Source: Anaerolineales bacterium
GTDB lineage: Bacteria; Chloroflexota; Anaerolineae; Anaerolineales; UBA4823
Length of the DNA: 64,000 nucleotides
Direction: 5' to 3'
Assembly: GCA_016932955.1 (NCBI GenBank)
Contig: JAFGBV010000037.1
Coordinates: 30,210-94,209, forward strand
The notes under the pieces: generated by a model
Told to the model about the DNA's origin: nothing
Seen by the model: only the letters and a program-made list of their open reading frames with translations
Database searches by the model: none
Translations under genes and position numbers: made by a program
Shown: positions 63,327 to 64,000 of the stretch, one piece after another
Layout of the letters: each line of letters opens with the position of its first letter
How positions within the stretch are numbered: position 1 is the first letter of the stretch

Positions 63327-63899
63327 ATGAGCGTAATAGATGTTATGGAGGAAGCCCAGCGTCTCCTCCTCCAATTTCCCCGTTATATCCACGTATCTAC
63401 CAGCAAATCTGGGCCCCGCGGCGAGATCGTCGAGATCGCTGTAGTGGATACAAATGACAGCAAGCTTGCAGACGAGCTGGTGCGACCCAGGGGGGTCATT
63501 CGTCCAGCCTTCAGCCAGGTGCACGGCATCACCAATGAGCATCTGCGCGCAGCCCCTCGCTGGGTGGAAGTCTGGCCTCAGGTGTACAAGCTACTTGAGG
63601 GCAGATTGGTGATCGCTTTTGACCACCATGCTGTATTGCAGCTTCTGCGCCAATCACATCAAATCAGCCAACTGCCCTGGGATGTCGAAGAAGCGCGCTG
63701 GCACAGCGTGTTGGCTCTCTTTGCCCGGTTGCGCCGCGAAATCGATCCCAGCAGCAGCCGCCACCATTTCCACCTGCCTGAAGCTGCGGAGTTGATGGGC
63801 ATATCCAGCGAGACTGTGCTCTACCGCCAGGCATTAGATGAGGCCAGGCTGGTGCGCACCTTGTTGTTACACATTGCCAACCCTACAGGCCGCTCGTGA
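63327..63899 (+). CDS. DEDDh-exonuclease paralogue with lost active site
   Basis: 190 residues, exactly the length of the preceding exonuclease and collinear with it (EAQRLLL at the start, RGxIxPxxxxVHGIT in the middle, LDEARLVRTLLLHI at the end). The catalytic pair DTET is replaced by STSK, AYNAEFD by AFDHHAV, and the Exo III His region by LYRQALDEA. At least two of four metal-binding residues are gone, so it is probably inactive. A non-catalytic partner subunit of the neighbour, or a nucleic-acid binder, is the simplest idea. It overlaps the next start by four bases. Confidence 0.85.
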   Translation: MSVIDVMEEAQRLLLQFPRYIHVSTSKSGPRGEIVEIAVVDTNDSKLADELVRPRGVIRPAFSQVHGITNEHLRAAPRWVEVWPQVYKLLEGRLVIAFDHHAVLQLLRQSHQISQLPWDVEEARWHSVLALFARLRREIDPSSSRHHFHLPEAAELMGISSETVLYRQALDEARLVRTLLLHIANPTGRS

Positions 63900-64000
63900 A
63901 TATCGCGGAAAATCCGCCAATATCCGTAAAATTCGATATTGCCAGAATGGATTGCGCTGATTGTGCACGCACTCTGGAACGTGGCGTTTGCCAGGTGAAG
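63896..64000 (+). CDS. Heavy-metal P-type ATPase, N-terminal metal-binding domain (partial)
   Basis: A GTG start overlapping the previous stop opens a frame running off the right edge. The first 35 residues include FDIARMDCADCARTLERGVC, the CxxC metal-binding loop of an HMA domain; MDCADCA is the form common in Zn/Cd/Pb-exporting ATPases. Only the domain start is visible, so a stand-alone HMA protein is not ruled out. Confidence 0.7.
   Translation, partial: MNIAENPPISVKFDIARMDCADCARTLERGVCQVK

Overview
The window looks like a chromosomal segment of a bacterium from Chloroflexota, most likely the Anaerolineae/Caldilineae side. The basis is gene content: 7TM-type histidine kinases, a DUF2089 regulator, many secreted lipoproteins with Thr/Pro-rich linkers, a DUF4342 gene, an orphan Flp-type pilin and a large set of GH94 phosphorylases. 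This is inference; there is no rRNA or other marker gene here. Gene density is high, both strands are used, and I see no insertion sequence, phage, CRISPR array, tRNA or rRNA.

Layout. 1-13.5 kb: the tail of a sugar ABC permease, a secreted 14-repeat propeller-like protein, a DUF697-like GTPase-like protein next to an FHA membrane protein, a secreted gluzincin-type lipoprotein, a class V aminotransferase, an RNA uracil methyltransferase, a Fur-ferritin unit with a consensus promoter and Fur box, an MFS exporter, and a DUF2089 gene paired with a protein of ten 29-residue repeats. 13.5-19.9 kb: two adjacent orphan sensor histidine kinases and a CrtI-like flavoprotein.

20-41.7 kb: a beta-glucan utilisation locus. 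A LacI-type repressor has a TTGACA-17-TATAGT promoter and two operators (TGGGAGCGCTCCCA and TGGGAACGCTCCCA) 103 bp apart. Downstream on the same strand lie two GH3 enzymes, a solute-binding protein without a signal peptide, cellobiose phosphorylase (GH94), GH5, a second GH94, a mutarotase-fold protein, a very large GH94-like phosphorylase, a laminaribiose-phosphorylase-like GH94 and a GH1. Secreted or periplasmic enzymes would shorten beta-glucans, and the cytoplasmic phosphorylases would split oligosaccharides to sugar 1-phosphates, saving ATP.

41.7-50.3 kb: five same-strand genes form an unusual unit: an MFS transporter fused to two extracytoplasmic sensor-like domains, a PF04392-like solute-binding lipoprotein without ABC partners, a P-loop kinase-like protein, a DRE-TIM (HMGL-like) lyase/synthase, and a Cache-HAMP receptor without output domain. 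Convergent with this unit, on the minus strand, is about 0.47 kb of non-coding DNA with three tandem GEMM-I (cyclic-di-GMP-I type) aptamers. It has its own promoter-like sequence and an 11-bp inverted repeat closing the array, but no sense-strand gene after it. This is the most unusual item in the window.

50-64 kb: a mixed housekeeping and accessory region: radical SAM, GNAT, NUDIX, MBL hydrolase, a 51-residue Flp pilin behind a Fur-box-like site, a propeller lipoprotein, small membrane proteins, a CoA-binding protein, a divergent peptide deformylase, a frame-broken zinc-ribbon gene, a methyltransferase, a GAF-GAF-HD-GYP c-di-GMP phosphodiesterase, PIG-L deacetylase, MarR with paired operators, acyltransferase, a DEDDh exonuclease followed by a paralogue that lost its catalytic residues, and the start of a heavy-metal P-type ATPase.
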